The position numbers were made by a program, and so were the translations under genes. Positions 1-11,722 of a stretch of DNA of 64,000 bases are shown in pieces. The notes beneath the pieces were generated by a model that did no database searches, was not told where the DNA came from, and saw nothing but the letters and a program-made list of their open reading frames with translations. The DNA comes from Flaveria trinervia (taxonomy: Eukaryota > Streptophyta > Magnoliopsida > Asterales > Asteraceae): the NCBI GenBank assembly GCA_025506515.1, contig CM046452.1, forward strand, positions 75,122,876 to 75,186,875, given 5' to 3'. Numbering within the stretch: position 1 is the first letter of the stretch; every line of letters begins with the position of its first letter.

Positions 1-671
1 GATTTACACTTGATTTTCATTCGTTTTATCATTCTATTTCAAAGTGCGTCTCCCAATCTCATTCACAATCACTATCATGAGCAAAATCAAGTGGAAATCA
101 AGTGTAAACAAATGAATCATTATGCTAGTAGACTTTTCATTGGTAACAAGACTAAAAGTTTGGATTATTATCGGTCAATTTGATAGTATGGATTATTATC
201 GATCAATAGTTCATAGGTTGAATTATTAAAATCCATTTCTCTAACAAATATACTTAGTTTTTCAATATTTTTCCCAACAGAAATATAACCCTTGAATGTG
301 AATAAAGCAGTCTGAAAGCTAATAAATATATGAACCTGAAACTATATATATATGGTCACATCAAGTCCCTAAAACAGATTAATCCTCTAACACCTTATAT
401 CAATTTCGTAAGATACATCTAATTCCCACTTCAAACGTAGAGGTTAACACAAAGATTGCGGATTAACATATAACACGAGAAACTTCAGAAGAGCACGCAC
501 ACGAAGATGGAAATCTTGAATTACATGGATTACATATAGACCTTGAGAAGATGTTCATAATCACATGGTAAATTCTCACGTTAATTAGAAGTTTATTAAG
601 AAAATGTAAGAAAAATATAAATACATGTTCCTCAAGTCGAATTGAAACACCACCAGTCACTGTAGTCCCGA

Positions 672-2299
672 TCAGCTACTCCCAATAATGTCTTTGTATG
701 TGCATTTAATCTTTTCTATCAAAGCTTCCCTGAAATAAAAAAAAACAATGTTTTTAAAAAATTGTAAGTTACTTTGTAACATATCGAAAGATTAATAAAG
801 CGCGGAATGATGTATTCAACTACCTATCGGGTTTGAAGACGAGGTTCTTGTATGCAAACCACTGAATGTAAGTAGATCATGTGTTAGAATGTATGCCAGA
901 CTTAAACATTTTTGTTTTGATCAAGAGATCTAAATAGAAAAAGAATAATTAATCAGCGAGCTTACGCCGGTGTAACCGATTCCAACGAGCTCCAGAACAC
1001 CTGGGATCAATGGCAGCCTGTCTATCGCCTGAGATGAGAACCATTAATGTTGAAGTTAATACTCTCAGTTTAGAGGTTTATGAAAGGGTAAAAGGTTTTA
1101 GGAATTGAAGTGATATGGATAAAGGACTAGAAAGAAAATATGTTTTAGTGAACATAAATTTAATATTATCCTTTGAACATGAATAATAAACTAGCTATGT
1201 AGTTCATAAATGTTGCATTAAGTTAATACTTTAACTATTATTATTCCTTTTGTTTTTCTTATCTATCTATATCCGTGAAAGATATGCAATTTAAAAAATA
1301 AACAAGCTGACTCGAGCTTTTATATGTCGAGATCAAGTTTAACATTTTAGTTTGTTAAGATAAACGAATCAATTTAAGCTGATTTGTCTAACTTTGATCC
1401 TAAGCCTGAGCCAAACCTGAATTGGCTCGTTTACAACCCTACTAGCAACCGCGTCCCTTATCTGTAAGGATCTCTCACGTCCTCAACGCAGCTCACCGAC
1501 ACTAGGCGGAGGTGCTCGAAGTGTCACCGAAGGTGCAACATATATATTTCTTGAAATGAATACAAGAGATTGTGCTCACCGAGATCATTCGGTAGAACCC
1601 CAAAGAAAAACACATCCAGCTACCCCTAGACTACTCACAGCATACTTATCTTCAACTTTCTCCCACTGTACACATATATAACATATCAATTCAACACGTT
1701 ATGTTAGTTGTATTAATTTAGGCCATATTGAGGAGTAACAAACAATTAATTAGTGACTGATATATAGAAGTATATACCGCCTCTTGAATTGGCTTCATGA
1801 GGTCTTGAACCTCGGTCGAGACGACCTCCGGTGTCGCCTCTCCGGTCGCCATCGCCGCAACATTCCGCCCTAACTTTCTACCTGAAAAAATTTAGGGTTT
1901 TTAATATATTCATCAACCATCATTACTTCATTTTTAAATTACATACGTGTAACCAGATTACAAGCAAATGATTTAATAATAAAATGTCAATAAGAATCTT
2001 TATCTCCAAAGTATAGAAAGTGTAGATATTATATAATTATAATCATGATCACCAAAAAAGACATTAAAAAAACTATAAGACAAATAATAATAACTGTAAC
2101 AGATAATAAACTCGGCTAGGTGGAACTAACAGTAGCCAGTGGCCTTCCAAACACGGTTATGCTGTTGTGGAGGCGGCATCGGGAGAGACGGGAGGGAGAC
2201 GCATTGGGCGGAAGCGGCAGCTGCCGATTGCCGCGGCGGAGCCTTGCCGTCGATGAGGGTGGTGGAGGTGGCTGACAATGAATGACCGGTGGTTGCCAT
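672..2299 (-). CDS. CURT1B: CURT1-type thylakoid curvature protein (CURT1B-like), six exons, one-base deletion
   Basis: CURT1 proteins oligomerise in grana margins and bend the thylakoid membrane. Coding exons read on the minus strand: 2299-2131, 1881-1778, 1665-1580, 1028-966, 861-824, 729-672, all with GT/AG borders. Exon 1 encodes a Ser/Ala-rich, transit-peptide-like N terminus starting MATTGHSLSA. Exons 2-3 give the GEATPEVV and WEKVEDKYAV blocks. Exons 4-5 give AIDRLPLIPGVLELVGIGY and WFAYKNLVFKPD, a family hallmark. The end is KCTYKDIIGSS. Two hydrophobic segments fall in exons 3 and 4-5. Total length would be about 172 residues, the usual CURT1B size, but exon 3 is 86 nt and lacks one base near 1589-1591 (a Gly codon in the conserved GSTGM block), which puts a stop in frame. 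Either a real null allele or a sequence error. The family call is secure; the paralogue letter is inferred. Confidence 0.88.
1290..1445. repeat. GAGCTCG/GGCTCG-rich dispersed repeat fragment in CURT1 intron 3
   Basis: AT-rich sequence with GACTCGAGC and TTGGCTCG words, ending AACCCTACTAG. It resembles the GAGCTCG-rich repeats at 2.7-2.9, 11.4-11.6 and 14.5-15.4 kb. It lies in the CURT1 intron between 1028 and 1580. Element class not determined. Confidence 0.4.
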
Positions 2300-2699
2300 T
2301 TTTGATCCTAAACAAAACTGAAAGAAAATTTGTTATGTTTAAATATGTTGGTGCTTCTGTTCTTTTATTAGAGTTTAGATTATGATCAAACTTATGATGT
2401 TTGTTTCTGAATATTTGCCACAAAATAAAAGTTTGAGGAAATTAAAAATGGTAGCCACTCGTTCTTTGATAATGTAGATAGAGCTAGCTGACGTGGCAGC
2501 CTTTGGATAGGATAACTAGTTTATATGGTTTTTCATTGGGGGAGATGTGAATATGTGATCTATATATGCCACTTTATTCAACAAATATAATTCTAATATC
2601 TTATTTAGATATATTTAGTGATTAAAAAATATAATATATGAAATGATCAATGTAATGTGACGCATTTACGAATTTTGTTACGTGTGTTGCGGCAGGTGC

Positions 2700-2880
2700 A
2701 AACTAAGTGAGCCGCTCACAACATACTCAAAACTTAATAAATAAAAAGCTCGAAATGAGCTGAGAGTTATCGTACGCGAGCTGAGTCCAAGCCTAAAAAA
2801 TGCTCAATAAATTACTGAGCCCGAGCCCGAGCTTCACATATTGAGCTTGAGCAGGCTCGTGAGCTAAATCGAGGTGTTTG
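2700..2880. repeat. GAGCTCG-rich dispersed repeat
   Basis: Dense GAGCTGAG, GAGCCCGAGC and GAGCTTGAGC words in an AT-rich background, of the kind seen in short nonautonomous plant transposon remnants. Termini and target duplication were not identified. Confidence 0.45.
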
Positions 2881-3269
2881 TGTGTGTGTGTATATATATA
2901 TATGATTTAATATATTAAATATATATTTATATAATTAATTATAGTTGACTCTAAATTATTTGTAGCTAAAGTAAGCGTAAACCAGGGAGATGTGTGCAAT
3001 AGAGATCAACAACAACAAGTAATTCTACTACAGAAAGCTTGGTTATGTTGTTTCTCAATAGATCAAGTGTTTGAACAATAGGTTGTGTTATTCTTGAAGC
3101 ACCTTAAGCATCACTATGTGATTAACCATTATCTTTTGTGATATGAATTTACTTCTATTTGCAAGAAAAAAATCTTATATGGCTAGAGAATTGGTTAGAA
3201 AAATAAGTCGATCACATAGTGATGTTTAATATCCTTGAAAGGAATTTCAACTCAATTAATTATATGGCC

Positions 3270-3575
3270 TTCGGTGGTTTTTTGCGGTGGTGATTCCAGA
3301 TGGCAATGGTGGCTTTCGGAGGTGGTTTCAGGCGGCGGTGGTGGCCCGAGTGTGGTTATCGTTGGTGGTGGTTTCCGGCGACAACATTGGCCGGCGGTGG
3401 TTCCCGGTGGTGGTGGTGGCCTTCGGTGGTTTTCGGCGTTGGTCTTCCCGGGGCGGTGGTGGCCCCGTGGGTGCCGGTGGTGGGCGGTGTTGCTGGTGGC
3501 CGGTGGTTGGCGATGGTGGTTGCTGGTGACGGACAATCTTGGTGGCCGGTGGTGATTGTTATGGTGGGTGAGTGA
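3270..3575 (+). repeat. GGTGGTGG-rich low-complexity island
   Basis: Strongly G-rich, C-poor on the plus strand, with recurring GGTGGTGGCC, GGCGGTGG and CCGGTGGTGG blocks in an otherwise AT-rich region. Open frames on both strands are by-products of composition (Gly/Trp/Val repeats one way, His/Pro/Thr the other). Many runs of GG separated by short loops could form two-tetrad G-quadruplexes. No protein family recognised. Confidence 0.6.
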
Positions 3576-4239
3576 GTGAGTGGTGTTGGTGACAAATTAT
3601 TGAAGAATGGATGAAATGAAAAAAGAAAAGAAAAGGAGGGTGGATTGAATGAATTTAATGAAACGAAATCAATTATATAATGGTTTATTTCATTAGCTTC
3701 ATCAACCAAACATGTACGTATTCATTCATCATCAATGGTTTATTTTATTCCGCCCCTCATCAACTATCTTGGTGGTCAATGGTTGTTATGATAGGTTAGT
3801 TTGTTTTTAACATTAACTTGATCTCTGTAGCGTGACATGTTGATCCATTTTCAGTCTGAGTGTTACGATTAAAAAGGTTTTGTCTAAACTATCAATAGGT
3901 TACCTGATTTGTCAAACAATCCATGTTCAACTATGAGAGTTAACCACATGTCGTGTTAAAGTTAAGTTAAAAAAAGATTATATTTACCAATCAAACTTAT
4001 TTATTTTCTTCCGTATTTTTGTAACGTATTTCAGGTTGTGTCATGAATTTTCATCCGTAAAATAGTTTACACTTAATGTTCTAAAAGTTTTGGATAAACT
4101 AAGAACAAACAAGTAATGAATTATTTCGATCATGTTACCAACACTGCAACGCACCAGAATGTATACCACATGCCAATAACATAGTATATAAGATAAGATG
4201 GTAATAAATTCATAAGCTAGGCCACGTCTAGTAGATATT

Positions 4240-4469
4240 TTCTAACATGCATCTAGCTATTAGTCCCTATGTTCCATATATGAATCGGCTAGTAATTCTA
4301 TTTGTCCAACATCATTAAAAAATTTGATCACATGATGTTAAATATACAATGTACCTTGTATAGGTTTAGATTGTAACAAGGGAACATGATTCTAATACTT
4401 CCAAAATAATTGCTATAAAGGAAGGGACCCATTGTTTTGGAAAGTTTGTAAATTAAGGCATCTTGAGAT
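4240..4469 (+). repeat. Upstream segment duplicated ahead of both GST genes
   Basis: About 230 bp before the first GST aligns with about 7130-7353 before the second. Shared words include ATTAAAAAAT and TTTAGATGGTAACAAG/TTTAGATTGTAACAAG, and both end in CTTGAGAT followed by the ATG. The tandem duplication therefore included promoter-proximal DNA. Confidence 0.7.
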
Positions 4470-5521
4470 ATGGAAAAGGTCAAGTTATTTGCTACATGGT
4501 CATGCCCTTTTGCTAAAAGGATTGTTTGGGCTTTGAAACTGAAAAACATTGAGTACGAGATCATATACGAAGATCTTGCCAATAAGAGTCCCGAACTCTC
4601 AAAGTACAACCCTATTCACAAGAAGATACCCGTACTAGTACATAATGAAATATCCATATGTGAATCGCTTGTGATTCTTGAGTACATCGATGAGACATGG
4701 AAAGACGCGTATCCCTTCCTACCTAAAGATCCTCTTGACAGAGCCAAAGAACGTTTTTGGGCAAAATTCGGTGATGAGCAGGTATATAACTACGTCCACT
4801 ATTACATTATTTATTTATTAACTAACAAAAAGCATACTCATTTAATACATATTTCATCATTTGATGTTGAAATCGTAGATTGTAATCAAGCTTCATTGGG
4901 TATGTTTGTTTAAACATGACACTTTTGGCGTATTTACTTGTCGAATTAATGGTTACTCTCTACTTTATTTCTAAATGCTTTAGTGGGTTAAACAAGTTAA
5001 AAGTTGGCATTAGACGTTGTTTATAAAACTTTTGAGTTGTTTGTATTCAAAGCTAGCTTTAGATTATTAATTTAATAATAGTCGCTTCTTACGCATAATT
5101 AGGCCCTTATACATTAATCATATGCAAAGGATTTAATCATTTTGTATTGAAGTCTTCTCTTGGAATGTAGGTTTTGCCATTGTTTTACGGTTATGTTATG
5201 AAGCGAGAGAAGGATCAAGAGAAAGCCAAAGAAACAATATTGGCGCATCTAAAACGAGTAGAACAACTGCTTATAAGCGAAAAGAAATTCCTAAGCGGGG
5301 AACACTTTGGATTCTTAGATCTTACTTTTGGGTGGCTCGCTGAAAACTCGCGCCCCCTGGAAGTGGTAACGGGGATAAAAGTGCTTGATGAAGACTCGTT
5401 TCCAAACTTATGTGCATGGAAGGATCGATTCCTTGCGATCCCTGCAATTCAAGAAAGCTGGCCAAACCAAGAAACTCTAATAGCCAAGTATCAAGAGAGC
5501 AAAGAAAGTAAAGGCAAATAA
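4470..5521 (+). CDS. Tau-class glutathione S-transferase with Cys at the catalytic Ser position
   Basis: GSTs of the tau class conjugate glutathione to xenobiotics and reactive metabolites in the cytosol. Two exons, 4470-4781 and 5171-5521, with donor GTATAT and acceptor GTAG, give about 220 residues, normal for GSTU. The N-terminal thioredoxin-fold domain spans about residues 3-80, with the glutathione-binding ESLVILEYIDE block near 66-76. The all-helical C-terminal domain ends in SWPNQETLIAKYQ. The single intron lies after the DEQ codons, the usual tau position. The catalytic motif reads WSCPF where tau enzymes normally have a Ser before ProPhe, so residue 12 is Cys. That favours thiol-transfer chemistry of the lambda/DHAR type over conjugation, by analogy only. 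The start ATG is fixed by homology to the neighbouring copy. Confidence 0.93.
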
Positions 5522-7353
5522 GTAAGAGCTATAACATGTTTTATTTAATTAAATAAATGATCTAATTATCTAATTAAACTCTAAATGCTTATTGCGTGTT
5601 ATCCTTGTAAGATATGTTAACTAGTTTGTTTTTTATTAATGAATAAGAGTTTGTAAATTTCTTTAAAGTTAAATTCTTTTACATCTTTTTGTACATATAA
5701 TTGGAGCTGAAATCACTTGGTTAACTAGGTCTTGGAATCGATTGAAGTAGTGCCGAAATCTGTCTTGGGTTGTGAAGGAAAATCGAAGAACATAAGCTTT
5801 GCAAGACTAGTATCTTATGTTAGCCTTTAGGGTTGGTACAAGATTCAAAACTCTGTAAATAATTGGGTATCGGGTTGGTCCTAGTATTTTTGTGGTCGGT
5901 CCGAAATCTGTCGTGGGTTGTGAAGGAAAAATTATGCACACATCATAAATCATCTTTTGGAGTTAGTACGTCCCAACCAAGAGTTGGGGAATATTTGTTG
6001 ATTTGTTACTTCAATTCTTAGCATTGGTTTAATCCACAAATTGTTAATAAAGGACTTCGTACATAGCCATATTGGAAGTATATTAAAGGACCAGATTTGA
6101 AACAAGCTAAGACCATATTGGCTCACGGGACGGACGGATCAAAGTCACATTTGCCGTATGTAATTTCAAAACCATCAATTTTAACTAAGAGTCTAGCATG
6201 TATTGGTATATAACGAAGAGTACATATCACTAGGCTCATACATTTAAAATGTTGTAATGTAATTGGAAGAAATAAAGTTTATGCAATATATAAGATGAAA
6301 ATTTATAGCAGGTTGCTGATTAATAATCTATTGTAATCATAATTTCATCATTACTGTTTGAAAAGTTGGCTTGAAACCTTTTCTGGAGAAACTTGGGCGA
6401 TATTCTTACCTCTAGACCTAGCGACAGGTCAACGATATTATCAATCGTCGGAATAGTATTTCCATTGACGAATCAAGAAAAGCCAAAAGACAAAATCTTG
6501 TTTGAAATCTTATCTTCAATTTTACAGACAAGGAAGAATTTTAAAAAATACACATAAAAAGAGTTTAATTAGAGTCATATTTTATAATAATATGTTAGAT
6601 GGTAGAGACTTGAATATAAGATATCCAAATACTAACATTTTCATAGATTATATCACTTAAAAGGGTATGTTATAAATTTGAAATATTAGCTTTTACTACT
6701 GTAATATATTAATTGGGGACAAATAGCACCCTAAAAATTCGACAAATCATATACTTTGTAGTAATCTTCATTCATTTGTCCCTTTTCTATTTAACTAAAC
6801 AATACAACGGTATCAATAGCCGGCTTACTAATCAACAAGGACCGGCTTATCCATCATTCATCTTGATGTATCCTCATGGTCAGTATATAAGTTTTGATTT
6901 AACCGTTTTGCGAGATGTGACGATTCATTATTTTTTCTAAATGTCTATAATGAGAACTGATAAGATATTATGTACTTTTTGTCAACTATTTGTTTGAATA
7001 TAATATGGATAATTAGGAAAGAAACATAATCAATTCATTATTCTAATTATGATAAAAATCATTACAATAAACTTAAGTTAATATGTTCTCTATGATACCA
7101 TAGATGAGGTTAATTAAGTAAATATTTTTAAGATGCTTCTAGCTAGCAATCTCTATGTGCCATCTATGTATCAGTCAATTATTCAATTATACTATTCGTC
7201 TAAGTTCATTAAAAAATCAATCATATGTCGTGTGATATTACGATGCATAGATTTAGATGGTAACAAGGTAACCTGGTTTTATACTCCCAAAAGACATGCT
7301 ATAAAAGAAGGAATTCAACGTTTCAGAATTGGTGAACTAAGTTATCTTGAGAT
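5522..7353. other. Spacer between the tandem GST genes
   Basis: AT-rich, no supported gene. It holds an imperfect 30-bp direct repeat (5753-5782 and 5901-5930, one mismatch, core CGAAATCTGTC), and its last ~220 bp duplicate the upstream region of the first GST. Short open frames here have no recognisable content. Confidence 0.6.
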
Positions 7354-8431
7354 ATGGAGAAGGTGAAGTTATACGGTTATTGGTCAAGCCCTTTTGTTAA
7401 AAGGGTTGTTTGGGCGTTGGAACTAAAAGGCATCGAGTATGAGATCATATACGAAGATCTTGCCAACAAGAGTCCTGAACTTTTAAAGTACAACCCCGTT
7501 CACAAGAGGGTACCCGTACTAGTGCACAACGAATCACCGATTTGTGAATCGCTTGTGATTCTTGAGTACATCGATGAGACATGGAAGGACGGTTGTCCCT
7601 TCTTACCTAAAGATCCTCTAGATAGAGCCAAAGAACGTTTTTGGGTAAAATTTTGTGATGAACAGGTTAGTACCCACCGGTTGTTTTATTTTATTGATTA
7701 ATTAAAAAAATGTTAAGCAAGTGTTTTATCATTTGATTTAAAGTAGTTTCATTGAAATTAAGTTTTCTTTAGTTAGTTTACACATGACAAATTTGACGTA
7801 TTTAGTTAAGGAGTAAATAGACTAGATTGAATTGGATATAATCTCAAAGAGGTCGACTGAAAGTTTGAATCGAAACATATTTTTAATGTATGCAATAGTT
7901 GTATTGTTTTTCTTCAAGGCTTTAGATAACTAATGTAACCATAGTGGTTTTGTACATATAGTTAGCCGATTTAGATAAAATACCAAAAAATTCAAATTGT
8001 TATGTAATTTATGTTTTTAGTCGTATACGTGCAAAGGGTTTAATTAAGCATTTTGTAATGAAGTATTATCGATCGTAAACCTAGGTTTTGCCAGCATTCT
8101 TTGCTTATGTTATGAAGCAAGGGAAGGAACAAGAGGAAGCCAAAGAAGCAACGTTAGCTTATCTAAAACGAGTGGAACAATTGCTAACCGGAAAAAAATT
8201 CTTAAGCGGGGAAAGCATTGGATTCTTAGATATTGCTTTTGGGTGGCTCGCTGAAACTTATCGTCCCTTACAAGTGGTAGCGGGTTTGAAACTGCTTGAT
8301 GAAGATTCATTTCCAACTTATGCGTATGGAAAGACAAGTTTCTTGAGATTCCTGCAATTCAACAAAGTTGGCCTGATCAAGAAACTTTGATATCCAAATA
8401 TCAAGAAATGAGAGACAGTAAAGGCAAATGA
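7354..8431 (+). pseudogene. Tandem tau-class GST copy with one-base deletion near the 3' end
   Basis: Paralogue of the gene at 4470-5521 with the same structure: exon 1 7354-7665, exon 2 from 8085. The active-site motif is the standard WSSPF with Ser at residue 12, and the ESLVILEYIDE glutathione-site block is intact. In exon 2 the frame is normal through LLDEDSF. One A is then missing near 8315-8316 (AC where the sister gene has AAC), so translation leaves frame and stops at 8390 with about 21 aberrant residues. The original frame continues cleanly to a TGA at 8429-8431 and still encodes the expected tail (SWPDQETLI). The deletion is either very recent or a sequencing error. The truncated product would lack the last C-terminal helices. 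Confidence 0.87.
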
Positions 8432-9660
8432 GTTTCTTTAACAAAGCAAGACATGTTTGGGATTGATCTTCAACACTCTAAAATTCGAATAAAATGTCAA
8501 GTTTTTACTGAGTACTTTCGTAATAAGATATGTTACCTAAACTACGTAAGAATTATGTATTTTTTTCTAGCTTGTTAACGCGTGACCTAGAATTATACGG
8601 AGAACCAAATGAATGCATTGGTGTTAGCATATAAAAAGAGTTAGTATGCACCTAGATAACACTAGATGATTGATTTTTGATAATTAAGTCAAGGACTACT
8701 TAATTAAGAGCATATATATTTATTCATATCATGTTATGTAAGACTCATTTAAAACCATGTTGTGTCAAGGTCATGTTTTAGGTTGACATGTTTCATGTTT
8801 GAAGAAGAGTAATACATAGCTACTTAGTTTAATTTAAACAATCAAATATTCATGTTCGAATGAAACTTTCTGTAAACGATGTCCAAGGTCGGTTCGTAGA
8901 TTTCAGAGGCACTGGGCTACAAGTACAAATAGCCTTAATGTAGATACTTTTTTTATATAACATTATATCAAATTGTATTATGATAATTGTTATAATAATA
9001 AATAAGCAAATAAAACAATAAAAGGTAAAAAAATTTAAGTTTGCTAACGTTTTAGACTGCGTAACGACTACTCAAGGTCTCGAGTAAGCAACTGGCTTCT
9101 ATATATTAATGAACCCGACAACCTACAAGTGATCAATAAACCTTTGATGATTGAACTTGTGATTTATTTTTGTCTGAGTTTGATATGCAAACATTTAAAT
9201 AAAAACCAATTGCAAGATACACACTAACACACATTAACCGATTTTGCTTTTGACAAGTGATTTTAATTTTGACATCAACTGAACAACACATTGATTTTGG
9301 CCATTACTATTAAATCGTGATTATTTTTGGCCCTTTGTGTCTTTGTAATTAAAGAGTTAAGGATCACAAAATTGTTAATAGTTAGCAGCTAGCGATATGT
9401 TGATATATTTAATCAACTACGATTGACTCATTAACCGACTATGCACCGCCCATGAGGATGCAATATGTTTATATAACCATTAGCCCACCACATTTGTCAA
9501 GATGAAATTGCGATCAACTAATTACCCACCAACCCTAATAGAGGTGTTTGAGTGATGGAAGAAGTTACCCTTCATAAAAAGGTGAAGATTTTGATCCCAC
9601 GGGTCTATCGTTCAACGAGAAGTAAATGTCCACCACATCTATCTTTGAAACTTGACTATT
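8432..9660. other. Intergenic, no gene seen
   Basis: AT-rich spacer after the GST pair. I see no conserved coding block, RNA gene or clear transposon terminus before the TIR element that starts near 9661. Confidence 0.55.
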
Positions 9661-10859
9661 GTGGTGTTTGTTTTTTATCAAAACATCTTTCCATCTCTTC
9701 ATCAGCGTACATGTAGACGCGGAAAGATGTTTTAAGTGGGCAGAGTGTTTGTTCTTTTAAAAACTTTTTATTAAAAAACGTCTTCCTGAGATCTGCATGG
9801 AGAAGATATGAACTTACCACTTCCCTATCTCTTCTAACCACTTCTCCTTTAATCCCTGAAACACATTTATCTTTCAACTCAAACAACTCAAAGTCCCAAA
9901 CCACCAGCCACCCTCTCTTCCTGCAACCCCCTCCAGCAACCCCTCCGTCGCGCCACCTCCTCGCTGTGTAGTTTCCCCTTGGTCGCCTCCCCTCCGCCGC
10001 GCCGCCTCCCCTCCGGCTCCCCGCCTCTTCCTTCTTCCTCGAGGCGGATGTCGACGGAATCGGTGAACTTGCAGGCGGTGAGATCTTGTTTGAGGTGGAG
10101 ATTGTAGCTTTCCGTCGGTGACTGATTAGGCGGTGTGAACTTGCAGGCGGATGTCGAAGGCACCGGTTTTGATTGTTGTTTGTTGGTTTAGTTGTTGGTT
10201 TTGATTGTTGTTTGTTGGTTTAATTGTTGGTTTTGATTGTTGTTTGTTGGCACCGGTGAACTTGCAAGTGCCGAGCCCTCACACCCATCGTCTTCGGTTT
10301 GGTTTCTTGTTCTCCGATTCAGTGGCCATTGCACAACAGCAGACACAATGCTTTGTTCTATTACTATTCTGAAGCCTTTTTCTCTAATGTTGACCCTTGA
10401 ACCCTATAAAGTTGACCGATTAGCAGGCTTAATAAGATTATGCAAATTCTTTGAAATAAGTGATGTTGGATATACATCCACATGACCTGGCTCCTTGGTT
10501 ATGGTTTCATTGTACCTGATAAAAAAGGTTAATCAAAATAGTCCCAAAATATGAAGTGATTAAGTATACAATTACTTAAATCGATTCAAATAGTCCCAAC
10601 CTGACTTTTATTTTTTGGTACATCTCTATTCAAATCGATTTGTATTATCACGTAGAAAACTGATTTGTTGGCATGTAATCTTTTACAAAATAGGTTTCCT
10701 TTAATTACAGAATATTTTAGTATTCAGTAGATGTTAAAAAACAAACAGTTTTTTTCTTGCAGACCGCAGACGTTTGATCCATCACTTCTGCTGCAGATGT
10801 CTGCAGATGTAGTTCGCAGACTGTAGACGTTTTCCTACAGAAAAAACAAACAACACCAC
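9661..10859. mobile_element. Putative 1.2 kb nonautonomous DNA transposon
   Basis: The left end starts GTGGTGTTTGTTTTTT. The right end, read on the other strand, starts GTGGTGTTGTTTGTTTTTT, forming short imperfect terminal inverted repeats. Subterminal regions on both sides carry related GCAGACGT/GTAGACG words. The interior has a C-rich stretch (9900-10030), a GTGAACTTGCAGGCGG word used twice, a tandem TTTTGATTGTTGTTTGTTGG repeat (10167-10250), and an open stretch to 10485 that may be captured sequence. Flanks share CTAT but no clean target duplication was found, so superfamily (hAT or PIF/Harbinger-like) is undecided. Confidence 0.45.
10165..10252 (+). repeat. Tandem repeat, ~34-bp units of TTGATTGTTGTTTGTTGG type
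   Basis: Three near-identical copies of a T/G-rich unit containing TTTTGATTGTTGTTTGTTGG, spaced by TTTAGTTG or TTTAATTG. It lies inside the putative 1.2 kb transposon. Confidence 0.7.
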
Positions 10860-11722
10860 CTATGTGCTTGTATATATCCCCTGCATCTAACCAATGGATT
10901 GAAGTATTTGGTAGTTAACTTAAGAAGTGATAAATATTCATGAAAATATGAAACTAATAAAGAAAACTCCAACTCTAAGTTATAACATTTATTAAATTAC
11001 CCCATGCCAACATCTAAACACAACTAGACCGGACAACAAACAAATTGTCTTAGCGGTTGATTGGTCGGATCGGTGCTACCAGATTTAAGAACCAGATAAC
11101 GTTGAATATAAATAAACTAATATTATATACATATATTCAATTGAAAAACAAAATACGATATATCATAAACATTGATGATTTTAGAAAGTAAAATTTTTAT
11201 AAACAAAAAATAACTAAAATTATGAGTTATATTTAAAACATTTTTTTTTATTTTATGTATAATAATAAGATTTTAATCATATCTTATTTTAAAATATCAT
11301 TTTATAATTAATAAACTTATGTTGTATTTAATATTTATTTATTCAACTTGTGTAATACACAAGTTTAGTAAAGCCGATATATCATTAACATGAAAATAAT
11401 ATATGTTACAAGGAAAAAAATATGATCCGTGACAAGCTAATAAACAAGTCAAACCAAGCCAGGTTATCTCTCTACGAACCAAGCCAGGTTATCTCTCTAC
11501 GAACCGAGCCAAGCTTAGCTCATTTTTACACTGAGTCAACTCGACTCCTTTAGTTTCAAACTGAGTCATTTCGAGCAAGAATTTTTTTAAGTTTTTTTAA
11601 GCAAGTATAAAGACGTCGACTGCCTGACTCTTTGAACAACCCTATTCATGTTGTGTGTGGAATTTTCATCTTTAATAATAGTTTACCATCGCCAATGTGG
11701 GGCTATGATACTTGGTAGGGGC
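10860..11722. other. Intergenic, repeat fragments only
   Basis: Very AT-rich. A 25-bp unit (core CCAGGTTATCTCTCTACG) is tandemly repeated at about 11453-11503 next to GAGCC/GAGCTC-like words, part of the same dispersed repeat type as at 2.7 kb. No gene seen. Confidence 0.55.

Larger units (their letters stand above)
2300..4469. other. Intergenic region between divergent CURT1 and GST genes
   Basis: No gene is supported. It should contain both promoters, since CURT1 (minus) and the first GST (plus) point away from each other. It includes a GAGCTCG-rich repeat at about 2700-2880, a TG/TA microsatellite near 2878-2905 and a G-rich low-complexity island at 3270-3575. The sequence just before the GST (about 4240-4469) matches the sequence before the second GST. 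Confidence 0.6.

Noticed and set aside
3235..3709. Gly/Trp-rich and His/Pro-rich open frames on both strands
   Set aside because: By-products of the GGTGG-rich island; no start context, no family, mirror images on opposite strands.
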